Positions 7,637 through 16,234 of a stretch of 64,000 bases of DNA are shown here, piece after piece. Numbering within the stretch: the stretch's first letter is position 1; each line of letters opens with the position of its first letter. The DNA is taken from contig NZ_JAMKOJ010000002.1 in the NCBI RefSeq assembly GCF_023700755.1, forward strand, positions 374,329-438,328. Direction: 5' to 3'. Below the pieces are notes generated by a model, which was not told where the DNA came from, did no database searches, and was given only the letters and a program-made list of their open reading frames with translations. Made by a program: the position numbers and the translations under genes. This DNA is from Allorhizobium sonneratiae (GTDB lineage Bacteria; Pseudomonadota; Alphaproteobacteria; Rhizobiales; Rhizobiaceae).

Positions 7637-8599
7637 ATGAGCCTTACCGAAGGATTGCCCGCTCTGAGCGACAGAGGGCGACAGGTCGAACAGCACTGGA
7701 ATGCGCTTGCCCGCACGCGGCGGCTTTATTCGCTGGTTGGCGTCATCCTTCTCGCCATTGCGCTCGGCTGGTCGCTCCACTTTGCCAACGAGACCAATTC
7801 GGGGAAGTTTTTCAATCGTCTGCCGCATTTTTTCGATTTCACCGAAACGCTTATTCCCCGCGACGGCATGGACGTGGTGCGTGCCATGTTCGACCTGCCC
7901 TCGCCCTATGACGACGGCAGCCTGAAATATAATTACACCGATGGCAGGCTCTACATCACCGACAGCCTCTATGTTCCGAAATATTTCTACAAGATGCTGG
8001 AAACGGTGAATATCGCGCTGTTTTCCACCCTGATCGGTGGGGCTTTCGGTTTTTGTCTATGCTTTCTCGCCGCCCGAAACATGATGCCGCGCCGGATTCT
8101 GCGCTGGCCGGTGCGTCGCTTCATGGAGCTGTTGCGTGCTTTTCCCGAAGTGGTGATTGCCGGATTTTGTCTGGCCATTCTCTCCATCGGACCGATCCCG
8201 GCCATGATTGCCGTCAGCGTTCACACCATCGGCGCGCTCGGAAAACTGTTTTTCGAGGTGGTGGAAAATGCCGATATGAAGCCGGATGAGGGCCTGCGCG
8301 CCGTCGGCGCCACCTGGCTGGAGCGGTTGTGGTTCGGCATGGTGCCGCAGGTCATGCCGAATTTCATCTCCTATGCGCTGCTGCGGCTGGAAATCAATGT
8401 GCGCGCCTCAACCATCATCGGTGCGGTTGGCGGCGGTGGCATCGGTGAACCGCTGCGGCTGTCGATCAGTCAGGGTCATGCAGCCAAGACCATCGCCATC
8501 GTCATCCTGCTTCTCACCACGGTGATCGCCGTCGATCAATTTTCCGCCTGGCTGCGCCGGAAACTGGTGGGCGATCACGCCTTCAAGGCCGTCTTGTGA
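7637..8599 (+). CDS. phnE: PhnE1, phosphonate ABC transporter permease
   Basis: A 320-residue inner-membrane permease. The first transmembrane segment is near residues 30-50, and the binding-protein-dependent transport domain covers roughly residues 115-310. The EAA-like loop is around FEVVENADMKPDEGLRAVGA, and the IIGAVGGGGIGEPL motif near the C-terminus is typical of PhnE. ATG 7637 is chosen over TTG 7631, although neither has a strong Shine-Dalgarno. It is followed directly by a second permease. Confidence 0.94.
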   Translation: MSLTEGLPALSDRGRQVEQHWNALARTRRLYSLVGVILLAIALGWSLHFANETNSGKFFNRLPHFFDFTETLIPRDGMDVVRAMFDLPSPYDDGSLKYNYTDGRLYITDSLYVPKYFYKMLETVNIALFSTLIGGAFGFCLCFLAARNMMPRRILRWPVRRFMELLRAFPEVVIAGFCLAILSIGPIPAMIAVSVHTIGALGKLFFEVVENADMKPDEGLRAVGATWLERLWFGMVPQVMPNFISYALLRLEINVRASTIIGAVGGGGIGEPLRLSISQGHAAKTIAIVILLLTTVIAVDQFSAWLRRKLVGDHAFKAVL

Positions 8600-8610
8600 G
8601 GGAAAACGCC

Positions 8611-10113
8611 ATGACCCATCTGAGCCTCGAAGACCAGAACCGCATCGCCGAACAGCATCCGGAGATTTTCCGCCGCAATCTTTGGCAACGCTACCGCCTA
8701 TTGGTTATTTTGACCGTGGTCTGTCTCTATATTGCCTTTTCCTGGTGGCTGTTTGCCATCGGCACGGTGCTCACCAAGGCCAACTGGAGCATTGCCGGCA
8801 ATTATCTGGCCGACTGGGTGTCCTATGAATACAGGCCGGAATTCAACATTGCCCCCGATGGCGCAATCTCGGTGAGCTTTTCCCGTTTCGACCCGATCGG
8901 TCCCAATCCGAAGCCCGACTGGATCGTCGCCCGCAAGGAGATGATGACCCGCACCATCGGCGCGGCAGTTCCAGCCGAAGCGCCCGCCACACCCACACCG
9001 GCCCCTGCCTTCAACTTCATGAGCAATGCGCCGAAACAGGCCGCAACGACAGAGACCGACAGCAAGCCTCAGACCAAGCGCGAAGAGGTGATCACGGAAG
9101 CCTTCGTCAAGCTGGGCCGCCAGGCCACCATCGACATCTATCCCGACCGGCTGATCCTGCGGCGCGGCAGCGAAAACGTGACATTCGCCCTCAACCGCAA
9201 ACTGGATCAGGTCAATGCCGAAGGTCCGCTGCCCAAATGGGTCGATCAGCGCGAAAGGGGCGGGCGCGTCATGGCCTGGTTCGGCTTTGCCGGCTGGGCG
9301 GAAATCAGCAGCGATCGGGTGCGGGTGCATAACCGCTTTTTCGGCTGGGCCAATTTCATCTTCGATACCGATTCGGCCTTTTTCGGCAAATCGGCGGGCG
9401 AGGTTCTGCATCTGATCGCCTCTGGACCCCGGCTCGATCCGCATCAATCCAATCTGGCGCTTGCCTGGCATGATTTTCTCTATAACCCTTCCTGGCAGCA
9501 TCTCGATGTCTGGATCAAGCTGATGCAGACGCTGGTCATGGCCTTTGTCGGCACCGTCTTCGCCACGCTTTTATCCTTTCCGCTGTCCTTTCTGGCGGCG
9601 CGCAACATCACCCGCAACGGGTTTATCAATCAGGTGACCAAACGCTTCTTCGATTTCCAGCGTTCGGTGGATATGCTGATCTGGGCGCTGTTTTTCACCC
9701 GCGCCTTCGGTCCGGGGCCGCTCGCCGGGATTTCGGCGATTTTCTTCACCGACACCGGTACGCTCGGCAAACTCTATTCCGAGGCGCTGGAAAATATCGA
9801 CGACAAGCAGCGCGAGGGGATGAAATCCGTCGGCGCCCCACCGATTGCCGTGCAGCGGTTTGGCGTACTTCCTCAGGTTCTGCCGCTTTTTGCCTCACAG
9901 GCGCTCTATTTCTGGGAATCCAACACCCGCTCCGCCACGATCATCGGCGCGGTCGGCGCAGGCGGTATCGGGCTGAAATTATGGGAGGCGATGCGCACCA
10001 ACCAGAATTGGGAAAATGTCTGCTATATGGTGCTGCTGATCCTGCTGGTGGTATTCCTGTTCGATAATATTTCCAATATGTTGCGTTCACGCCTGATCGG
10101 GGCGCAGCGGTAA
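8611..10113 (+). CDS. phnE: PhnE2, second phosphonate ABC permease with large N-terminal insert
   Basis: A 500-residue permease, clearly longer than PhnE1. One transmembrane segment (about residues 30-55) is followed by a hydrophilic stretch of about 240 residues, including a Pro/Ala-rich linker near residues 120-135. The PhnE-type transport domain follows from about residue 300 and ends IIGAVGAGGIGLKLWEAM. GAGGGAAA lies 7 bp before ATG 8611. The insert is probably periplasmic and seems typical of the second PhnE in rhizobia. Its role is unknown. Confidence 0.93.
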   Translation: MTHLSLEDQNRIAEQHPEIFRRNLWQRYRLLVILTVVCLYIAFSWWLFAIGTVLTKANWSIAGNYLADWVSYEYRPEFNIAPDGAISVSFSRFDPIGPNPKPDWIVARKEMMTRTIGAAVPAEAPATPTPAPAFNFMSNAPKQAATTETDSKPQTKREEVITEAFVKLGRQATIDIYPDRLILRRGSENVTFALNRKLDQVNAEGPLPKWVDQRERGGRVMAWFGFAGWAEISSDRVRVHNRFFGWANFIFDTDSAFFGKSAGEVLHLIASGPRLDPHQSNLALAWHDFLYNPSWQHLDVWIKLMQTLVMAFVGTVFATLLSFPLSFLAARNITRNGFINQVTKRFFDFQRSVDMLIWALFFTRAFGPGPLAGISAIFFTDTGTLGKLYSEALENIDDKQREGMKSVGAPPIAVQRFGVLPQVLPLFASQALYFWESNTRSATIIGAVGAGGIGLKLWEAMRTNQNWENVCYMVLLILLVVFLFDNISNMLRSRLIGAQR

Positions 10114-10196
10114 CGGGAGATGATGGTAAACCTTGCCTTTGCTCAACGAGACGGGTCAAATGCCGGTTCCATCTCCGAGTCGTGAAAGTTCTGCCC

Positions 10197-10886
10197 GTGC
10201 GCTATGCCATTTATTTCACCCCGCCCGCTGATGCACCTTTGACGAGGGCGGCCAGTCATTGGCTGGGGCGTGATGCCTTTACCGGTGAAGACAGTCCACA
10301 ACCCTCCGTCACCGGTTTTACCCCGGAGCGACTGGCCGAACTGACTGCCGATCCACGCCGCTATGGCTTTCATGCGACGCTGAAAGCGCCGTTCCACCTG
10401 CATGATACGAAGAGCGAAGCGGATCTGCTGGAGGCTTTCGCGGCGTTTTGCGGCAAAACTGCTGCTTTCAACATTCCCTCTGTGATCGTCAGCCAGATCG
10501 GCCCGTTCTTTGCGCTGGTGCCGGATCAAACCTATACAGCACTTCAGGATTTTGCCGCCTCCGTGGTCCGACATTTCGAGCCTTTTCGCGCGCCGTTGAG
10601 CGAGGCCGATATGGCCCGACGCAAACCGGAAAAGCTCAATGACAGCCAGCGCGCCCATTTGCTGCAATGGGGCTATCCTTATGTCTTTGACGACTTTCGT
10701 TTTCACATGACGCTGACCGGTCCGGTCACGCCTGAGGATAGCCCGGCGATGCAGGCCGAGCTTAACGGGCGCTTCGCAGACATCACCCATCAGCCCCTTG
10801 CCATCACCGGGCTTGGCCTCTTCATCGAAGACAGCCGGGGCGCACCCTTTACCGTTCATAGCTGGCTGCCGCTTTCGGGCAGTTAA
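10197..10886 (+). CDS. DUF1045 phosphonate-metabolism protein, 2H-phosphoesterase-like
   Basis: A protein of 229 residues from GTG 10197, or 234 from GTG 10182. I prefer 10197 because relatives begin near RYAIYFTPP. It has two HxT motifs, HATL (His59) and HMTL (His170). This is the catalytic pattern of 2H phosphoesterases, which open cyclic phosphates. DUF1045 genes commonly travel with phnM/phnN. phnP, which encodes the cyclic phosphodiesterase of the pathway, is not in the window. A PhnP-like role on ribose 1,2-cyclic phosphate 5-phosphate is therefore a reasonable but unproven inference. Confidence 0.85.
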   Translation: MRYAIYFTPPADAPLTRAASHWLGRDAFTGEDSPQPSVTGFTPERLAELTADPRRYGFHATLKAPFHLHDTKSEADLLEAFAAFCGKTAAFNIPSVIVSQIGPFFALVPDQTYTALQDFAASVVRHFEPFRAPLSEADMARRKPEKLNDSQRAHLLQWGYPYVFDDFRFHMTLTGPVTPEDSPAMQAELNGRFADITHQPLAITGLGLFIEDSRGAPFTVHSWLPLSGS

Positions 10887-10897
10887 AGGATAATATC

Positions 10898-12040
10898 ATG
10901 GCTCAGGACCTGCTGATCACCAATGCCACCCTCGTTCTCGACAATGCGCTTCTGCCCAAGGCCACGGTTCTCGTGCGTGACGGGCTGATTGCCGATATTT
11001 CCGAAGGGGTCAGTGCTGCGGGCGAGGATTTCGACGGCGATTATCTGATCCCCGGTCTGGTTGAACTGCATACCGATCATCTTGAATCGCATTATTCGCC
11101 GCGCCCTGGCGTGCGCTGGAACAAGACAGCGGCCGTGCAGGCGCATGACGCCCAGATCGTCACCTCCGGCATTACCACGGTGTTCGACTGCCTGCGCATG
11201 GGCTCGAATGAGGATGACGGTTTCGAAAAAGGCGAGATGCGCGCCATGGCCGACGCCATTCAGGCCGCCGAACGGGAAGACCGGCTGCGCGCCGAACATC
11301 TGCTGCATCTGCGCTGCGAGGTGGCTTCCGAAAACATGCTGGAGCATTTCGCCGATTTCGACCACGACCCGCATGTGCGGCTGGTGTCGCTGATGGATCA
11401 TTCGCCGGGCCAGCGCCAGTTCCAGACCATGGATCAGTACACGCTCTACTACAAGACGAAGAAGGGGCTGAGCGACGAGGCCTTCGCCCGTTTCGTCGAG
11501 CAGCGTCTTCAGGCTTCGGCGCGCTATTCGTCACACCATCGCGATCAGTTGGCGGCCCATTGCGCCGAACGCGGCATCACCGTTGCCAGCCATGACGATG
11601 CCACGCTCGACCATGTCGAGGAAGCGAAAGGCCATGGCGTGAAGCTTGCCGAATTTCCGACCAGTCTCGAGGCGGCGAAAGCCTCGCATTCCGCCGGGAT
11701 GAGCGTGCTGATGGGCGCACCGAATGTGGTGCGCGGCAGCTCGCATTCCGGCAATATCGCCGCCGGCGATCTTGCCGAGCACGGTGTTCTCGACGTGCTC
11801 TCTTCCGATTACATCCCGCTCAGCCTGCTGCACGCCCCCTTCGTGCTGGCCGATACCTATGAGGGGATCAGCCTGCCGCAGGCGCTCGCCATGGTCACGG
11901 CCATTCCGGCCCGCACCGTCGGCCTTGATGACCGCGGACGCATCGCCACCGGACTGCGTGCCGATCTGGTGCGGGTCCGGCGCGACCATGGCGTGCCGGT
12001 GGTGCGCGCCGTCTGGCGCAAGGGCAAGCGGGTGGCGTGA
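10898..12040 (+). CDS. phnM: PhnM, ribose-1-methylphosphonate 5-triphosphate diphosphatase
   Basis: A 380-residue amidohydrolase-fold enzyme that removes pyrophosphate from the ribose 1-methylphosphonate 5-triphosphate made by PhnGHI. The metal-binding signature HTDH (residues 58-61) in PGLVELHTDHLESHYSPRPG is diagnostic of PhnM. Further ligand-like residues are His in VASHDDATLDH and Asp in VLSSDYIPLS. It starts 12 bp after the DUF1045 gene, and its TGA overlaps the phnN ATG by one base. Confidence 0.97.
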   Translation: MAQDLLITNATLVLDNALLPKATVLVRDGLIADISEGVSAAGEDFDGDYLIPGLVELHTDHLESHYSPRPGVRWNKTAAVQAHDAQIVTSGITTVFDCLRMGSNEDDGFEKGEMRAMADAIQAAEREDRLRAEHLLHLRCEVASENMLEHFADFDHDPHVRLVSLMDHSPGQRQFQTMDQYTLYYKTKKGLSDEAFARFVEQRLQASARYSSHHRDQLAAHCAERGITVASHDDATLDHVEEAKGHGVKLAEFPTSLEAAKASHSAGMSVLMGAPNVVRGSSHSGNIAAGDLAEHGVLDVLSSDYIPLSLLHAPFVLADTYEGISLPQALAMVTAIPARTVGLDDRGRIATGLRADLVRVRRDHGVPVVRAVWRKGKRVA

Positions 12041-12630
12041 TGGCGGCATCCACATGCGAGCCTTCCGGCGAATCGGTCCAGAAAGGCTGTCTCATTGCCG
12101 TTGTCGGTCCAAGCGGCGCTGGCAAGGACAGTCTGATTGCCTATGCCCGCCACTATTTTGCCGGGCGCGGCGATGTGCATTTTGCCCAGAGAACCATCAC
12201 CCGTCCCGCCGATGCCGGAGGTGAAGACCATCATGCCGTCAACCTCACCACATTCGCCGCGCTGAAACAGGCTGGCCATTTTGCCGTGGACTGGCAGGCA
12301 CATGGGCTTTGCTATGGTCTGCCACAGGAGATCTGCCACTGGCTGGCCAAAGGCCATGTGGTGATTGCCAATGGGTCGCGCTCGGTCCTGCCCCGTTTTC
12401 GTGAGACCTTTGCAAATCTGCTGGTGGTGAATGTCACCGCAAGGTCGGAGGTGCTGGCCGACCGGCTGGAAGCGCGCGGACGGGAAAGCCGTGAGGACAT
12501 CCTCAAGCGGCTGGCACGCGGCTCGCTTGAAATCAACGGCGATTATCAGGTCGTGACCCTCGACAATTCCGGTGCGCTGGAGGACGCGGGCAGGCAATTC
12601 GTCACCGTGATCGAAACCTGTCTCGCCTGA
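12040..12630 (+). CDS. phnN: PhnN, ribose 1,5-bisphosphokinase
   Basis: A 196-residue P-loop kinase of the guanylate-kinase-like group. It phosphorylates ribose 1,5-bisphosphate to PRPP, the last step of the pathway. The Walker A motif GPSGAGKDS lies at residues 23-31, and the RTITRPADAGGEDHHAV segment binds substrate in relatives. ATG 12040 is preferred over GTG 12037 and forms TGATG with the phnM stop. It ends the phn cluster, 44 bp from a convergent gene. Confidence 0.95.
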   Translation: MAASTCEPSGESVQKGCLIAVVGPSGAGKDSLIAYARHYFAGRGDVHFAQRTITRPADAGGEDHHAVNLTTFAALKQAGHFAVDWQAHGLCYGLPQEICHWLAKGHVVIANGSRSVLPRFRETFANLLVVNVTARSEVLADRLEARGRESREDILKRLARGSLEINGDYQVVTLDNSGALEDAGRQFVTVIETCLA

Positions 12631-12674
12631 TTGAGTTTTGACTGAAACTCTGGATCGGTCCGATGCTGTAAGCT

Positions 12675-13508
12675 TTACTGTCCTGACGCAGACTGCTGCT
12701 GGGGCGTTCCCTTATTGGCGGCGAGCTGCTTCCAGGAATTCTGCTGGCTGAGCATACCGCGCAAATAGGCGACATTGGCGGCGGCCTGCTGCGGGGACAG
12801 TTCCTGGGCGGCAATGGTTTCGGCCTCGGCAAAACGGCCTTGTAGACCAACGACAAGAGCAAGGTTCTGCCGCACACGGCTGTCGGCGCCGGGTTGTTTG
12901 ATCGCCGTGCGCAGATAGGATTCCGCCGTTTTCAAATCCCCTGTCAGCACATAGGACATGCCGAGATTGGACAGAACCGTCGGCTCGTTCGGCTTGATCT
13001 GCAAGGCGAGATTATAGGCGGTATGCGCCTCGTCGCTGCGACCGAGCTGGTCCAGAACCGCGCCTTCCGCCGAATAAAGCCGCCAGTCGGGACGGTCCGG
13101 GGTCTGGGCCCGGCGAATGGTGGAAAGCGCATCCTGCAATTCACCGGCAGCGGCCTGCGCCTTGCCATAAGCGGCCAGCACACTTCTGTCCTTCGGATTG
13201 GCGATCGCCACCTGCTGCATTACCGCAAGCGCCTGCGGCGCGCGTCCATCCATTTGCAGAAGGCTGGCATAGGCAATACCGATCCGGGGATTTTTCGGCG
13301 ATTTGGCATAGGCCTGCCCCATGGTTTGCGTCGCAGCGGAAACTTCCGCCGGCGTCATCTGATCCACCGGTTTGCCGAGGCTTGGAATGGAACCCGTCGT
13401 GGTATTGTCCGTCTGGCCGGTCGTGGCGCAGCCGCCAAGAGCAAGCGCCATGACCACGACAAAGCTTGCCAACCCAGCTTTCAGCGATGCCCGCCATTGA
13501 TGTTTCAT
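12675..13508 (-). CDS. Tetratricopeptide-repeat lipoprotein, TadD-like
   Basis: A 277-residue lipoprotein. The signal peptide has a VMALALGGC lipobox with Cys27. The mature part has about four TPR units between residues 60 and 230 (for example ALAVMQQVAIANPKDRSVLAAYGKAQ). The combination of lipobox and TPRs matches TadD of Flp/Tad pilus systems, but no tad genes are nearby. The start at 13508 (MKHQWRASLK) is preferred over an in-frame ATG at 13523 because of a purine-rich GGGGCGGG stretch just upstream. The Gln/Ser-rich C-terminus is unstructured. The gene is convergent with phnN. Confidence 0.85.
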   Translation of the reverse strand: MKHQWRASLKAGLASFVVVMALALGGCATTGQTDNTTTGSIPSLGKPVDQMTPAEVSAATQTMGQAYAKSPKNPRIGIAYASLLQMDGRAPQALAVMQQVAIANPKDRSVLAAYGKAQAAAGELQDALSTIRRAQTPDRPDWRLYSAEGAVLDQLGRSDEAHTAYNLALQIKPNEPTVLSNLGMSYVLTGDLKTAESYLRTAIKQPGADSRVRQNLALVVGLQGRFAEAETIAAQELSPQQAAANVAYLRGMLSQQNSWKQLAANKGTPQQQSASGQ

Positions 13509-13913
13509 GACCCGCCCCGACATGTCTGGACTTCAGCCCTTACGGCCAGCCCCGGTAATTTTGCCCGTCTTCGTCCTTCCGGAAATCCGCAAGCCACGGC
13601 CCCGGATCACGAAAGGGACGAATCGCCATCTTAACGAAGCATCCCAAAATCCTGCCCAAAGCAATAATCTGTTAACCTTAATCAATGGTTAATTATCCCC
13701 CTGCCAGAGACGTGACTGTTTTCGGTTCCTTTGTAATTTTCTTAAGTAAAATCGGTTAGATCAGAGATGAATCACTTTCCGGCGACGGCTTTAGACCGCC
13801 TCGTGGAATGATTCTGACATTTGCTCTCAACTGTTCCGCAAATGGGATGAAAATGGCAGTATCAAACCACCAGCGCCGGGACTGCCCTTGTTCCAAGACA
13901 GCAGAAGGCAATC
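13509..13913. other. Divergent intergenic region, no gene seen
   Basis: About 400 bp between the TPR lipoprotein (minus) and the M17 peptidase (plus). The middle (13620-13760) is AT-richer and probably holds both promoters. I see no convincing ORF, RNA or long repeat. GAAGG lies 7 bp before the peptidase ATG. Confidence 0.6.
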
Positions 13914-15302
13914 ATGGCTCCTTATCAATATATCGACCGCCCTACTCCCTTTCTCACCAAAGGCGGCAAGACGCTGCCAATCTTTGCGGTGACGCCCGCC
14001 CATATCGAGACGGGCTCGATCGATCCCGTGGCGCTCGACTGGGCCAAGAAGGCCGGATACAAGGCTGAAACCGGATCGCTTCTGCTGATTCCGACCAAGG
14101 ATGGCCATCTGGGCGGCGCCCTTTTCGGCCTTGGCAGTCAACCCGGAGAAAATCCGTTTCTGATGGGCAAGCTGGCGCGCAGCCTGCCTGCCGGTGACTG
14201 GCATATCGAAACAGCGCCGCTGACGGCGCAGCGGCTGGCGCTGGGCTATGGCCTCGGCTCCTACCGCTTCGACCGCTACCGCAGCGAACAGGCCGAGCAT
14301 CCGAAACTGCTGATGCCCCAGGATGCCGACGCCACCGACATCAAGCGCAAGCTGGCTGGTGTGTTTCTTGCCCGCGACCTGATCAATACCCCCACCAATG
14401 ATATGGGCCCCGCCGATCTTGAACACGTGTTCCGGGCGCTGGGCGAGCATTATGGCGCTGAAGTCAGTGTGATCACCGGCGATGCGCTTCTCGCCCACAA
14501 TTTCCCGCTGGTGCACACGGTCGGCCGGGCGGCCAAGCAGGCGCCAAGGCTTCTCGACATGCGCTGGGGCAAAAAAGGCCATCGCAAGATCACGCTGGTG
14601 GGCAAGGGTGTCTGCTTCGACACCGGCGGTCTCGATATCAAACCCTCCTCCTCCATGGCACTGATGAAAAAAGACATGGGTGGGGCGGCCAATGTGCTGG
14701 GGCTCGCCCTGATGATCATGGACGCCAAGCTCAAGGTCGATCTCAGGGTGATCGTACCTGCGGTGGAAAATTCCATCGGTGGCGATGCTTTCCGTCCCGG
14801 TGACATCTACAAGAGCCGCAAGGGTCTGACCGTGCAGATCGACAATACCGATGCCGAAGGACGGCTGATCCTGGCCGATGCACTGACCTATGCCGACGAG
14901 GACAGACCGGACCTGATCATCGACATGGCGACCCTGACGGGTGCGGCCCGCGTGGCGCTTGGCCCGGACGTGCCCCCCTTCTTCACCGATGACGATGATC
15001 TCGCCGACGCGCTCACCGAGGCCAGCCTCAGCGTTGACGATCCGATGTGGCGCATGCCCCTGTTTACCGGCTATGAAAAACTGCTCAAGGCACAGATTGC
15101 CGATCTCACCAATGCACCGGCAGGCGGCATGGCCGGCGCCATTACCGCTGCGCTCTTCCTCAAGCGTTTCGTCACCAACACCAAATCCTGGGCGCATTTC
15201 GACATTTACGGCTGGGCGCCGCAGGAACGGTCGCATAGCCCGGTGGGCGGCGAGGCGCAGGCCATCCGTGCCCTCTACGCCTATCTTTCCCGTCAGGCTT
15301 GA
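13914..15302 (+). CDS. M17 leucyl aminopeptidase family protein
   Basis: A 462-residue cytosolic two-metal aminopeptidase. The M17 signature NTDAEGRL (residues 311-318) is intact. Metal-ligand segments VGKGVCFDTGGLDIK (229-243) and MKKDMGGAA are also present. The protein is shorter at the N-terminus than PepA and resembles the PepB-like subgroup. It removes N-terminal residues from peptides. An NlpC/P60 peptidase follows after 41 bp, so the two may be co-transcribed and act in peptide or murein turnover. Confidence 0.94.
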   Translation: MAPYQYIDRPTPFLTKGGKTLPIFAVTPAHIETGSIDPVALDWAKKAGYKAETGSLLLIPTKDGHLGGALFGLGSQPGENPFLMGKLARSLPAGDWHIETAPLTAQRLALGYGLGSYRFDRYRSEQAEHPKLLMPQDADATDIKRKLAGVFLARDLINTPTNDMGPADLEHVFRALGEHYGAEVSVITGDALLAHNFPLVHTVGRAAKQAPRLLDMRWGKKGHRKITLVGKGVCFDTGGLDIKPSSSMALMKKDMGGAANVLGLALMIMDAKLKVDLRVIVPAVENSIGGDAFRPGDIYKSRKGLTVQIDNTDAEGRLILADALTYADEDRPDLIIDMATLTGAARVALGPDVPPFFTDDDDLADALTEASLSVDDPMWRMPLFTGYEKLLKAQIADLTNAPAGGMAGAITAALFLKRFVTNTKSWAHFDIYGWAPQERSHSPVGGEAQAIRALYAYLSRQA

Positions 15303-15343
15303 GCTAGATCTGGGCTTCAACAGCAATCGAGGATCGGCCAGAC

Positions 15344-16213
15344 ATGACCATGGATAAACCGCTGGACCGGCGTCTGAATGCCTATCGTCCCGATCTGGCC
15401 GATGCTGACCTCGAAGGCAAGGTGGAGGCTGCACGTTTCGTTACCGGAACGCCGGCAAAAATTGCCGTCTCCGTCGCAGCACTGCAGCCACGACCGGAGC
15501 GTGGCTGCGGCATCGATACCGAGCTGCTGTTCGGCGAGGAGGTCGTGGTTTTCGAGCGCGCCACAGGCTGGGCCTGGGTGAAAGCAAAGCTCGACGGCTA
15601 TGTCGGCTATCTGCCGGAAGAGGCACTGGCAGCCATCGAGGCCCCGGCCACTCACTGGATCACCGCACCGCGCAGCTTTCTCTATACCGGGCCTGATCTG
15701 CGCATTGCCCATCCGCTGGCGGTGTCCATGGGCAGCCGCGTGACCGTGATCGGCGAGACGGAAACCCGCGGCACCCGCTATTTTACCTTGAGTGACGGCC
15801 GTTCGGTCATTGCCCGCCATTGCGCATCGATCGGCCAGACAGATGCACCCGATTATGTGGCCATTGCCGCCCGGTTCCTGGAAACACCCTATCTCTGGGG
15901 CGGGCGCTCCGGCTTCGGCATCGATTGCTCCGGCCTGGTGCAGCTTGCCATGCAGATGGCCGGTATGACGGCCCCGCGCGATTCCGACATGCAGGCCAGC
16001 GATCTCGGCACGCCGATTGCCAGAGAGGAACTCAGGCGTGGCGATCTGGTGTTCTGGAAAGGCCATGTGGGTATCATGGAGGATGAAACCACCCTCCTCC
16101 ATGCCAATGGCCATACGATGAGCGTGGCACGGGAAAATCTCAACGCAGCCATCGACCGCATCGGCTGGCTTTATCAACAGCCGACCGGCTTTCGCCGGCC
16201 GGATATGACATAA
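15344..16213 (+). CDS. NlpC/P60 family peptidase with N-terminal SH3-like domains
   Basis: A 289-residue protein. The N-terminal half (about 35-165) looks like two SH3b-type units (GWAWVKAKLDGYVGYL). The C-terminal NlpC/P60 domain has the catalytic triad Cys195 (DCSGLVQ), His241 (GHVGIM) and His253 (HANGH). These enzymes cleave D-Glu-diamino-acid bonds in peptidoglycan peptides. No signal peptide is seen, so it may recycle murein peptides in the cytoplasm with the upstream M17 peptidase. It is convergent with polA. Confidence 0.92.
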   Translation: MTMDKPLDRRLNAYRPDLADADLEGKVEAARFVTGTPAKIAVSVAALQPRPERGCGIDTELLFGEEVVVFERATGWAWVKAKLDGYVGYLPEEALAAIEAPATHWITAPRSFLYTGPDLRIAHPLAVSMGSRVTVIGETETRGTRYFTLSDGRSVIARHCASIGQTDAPDYVAIAARFLETPYLWGGRSGFGIDCSGLVQLAMQMAGMTAPRDSDMQASDLGTPIAREELRRGDLVFWKGHVGIMEDETTLLHANGHTMSVARENLNAAIDRIGWLYQQPTGFRRPDMT

Positions 16214-16234
16214 AGGTCAGCGGACCCGATCACG

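Noticed and set aside
13827..15434. 535-codon minus frame opposite the M17 peptidase
   Set aside because: The plus strand carries the complete M17 signature set. The minus frame is codon-bias shadow.
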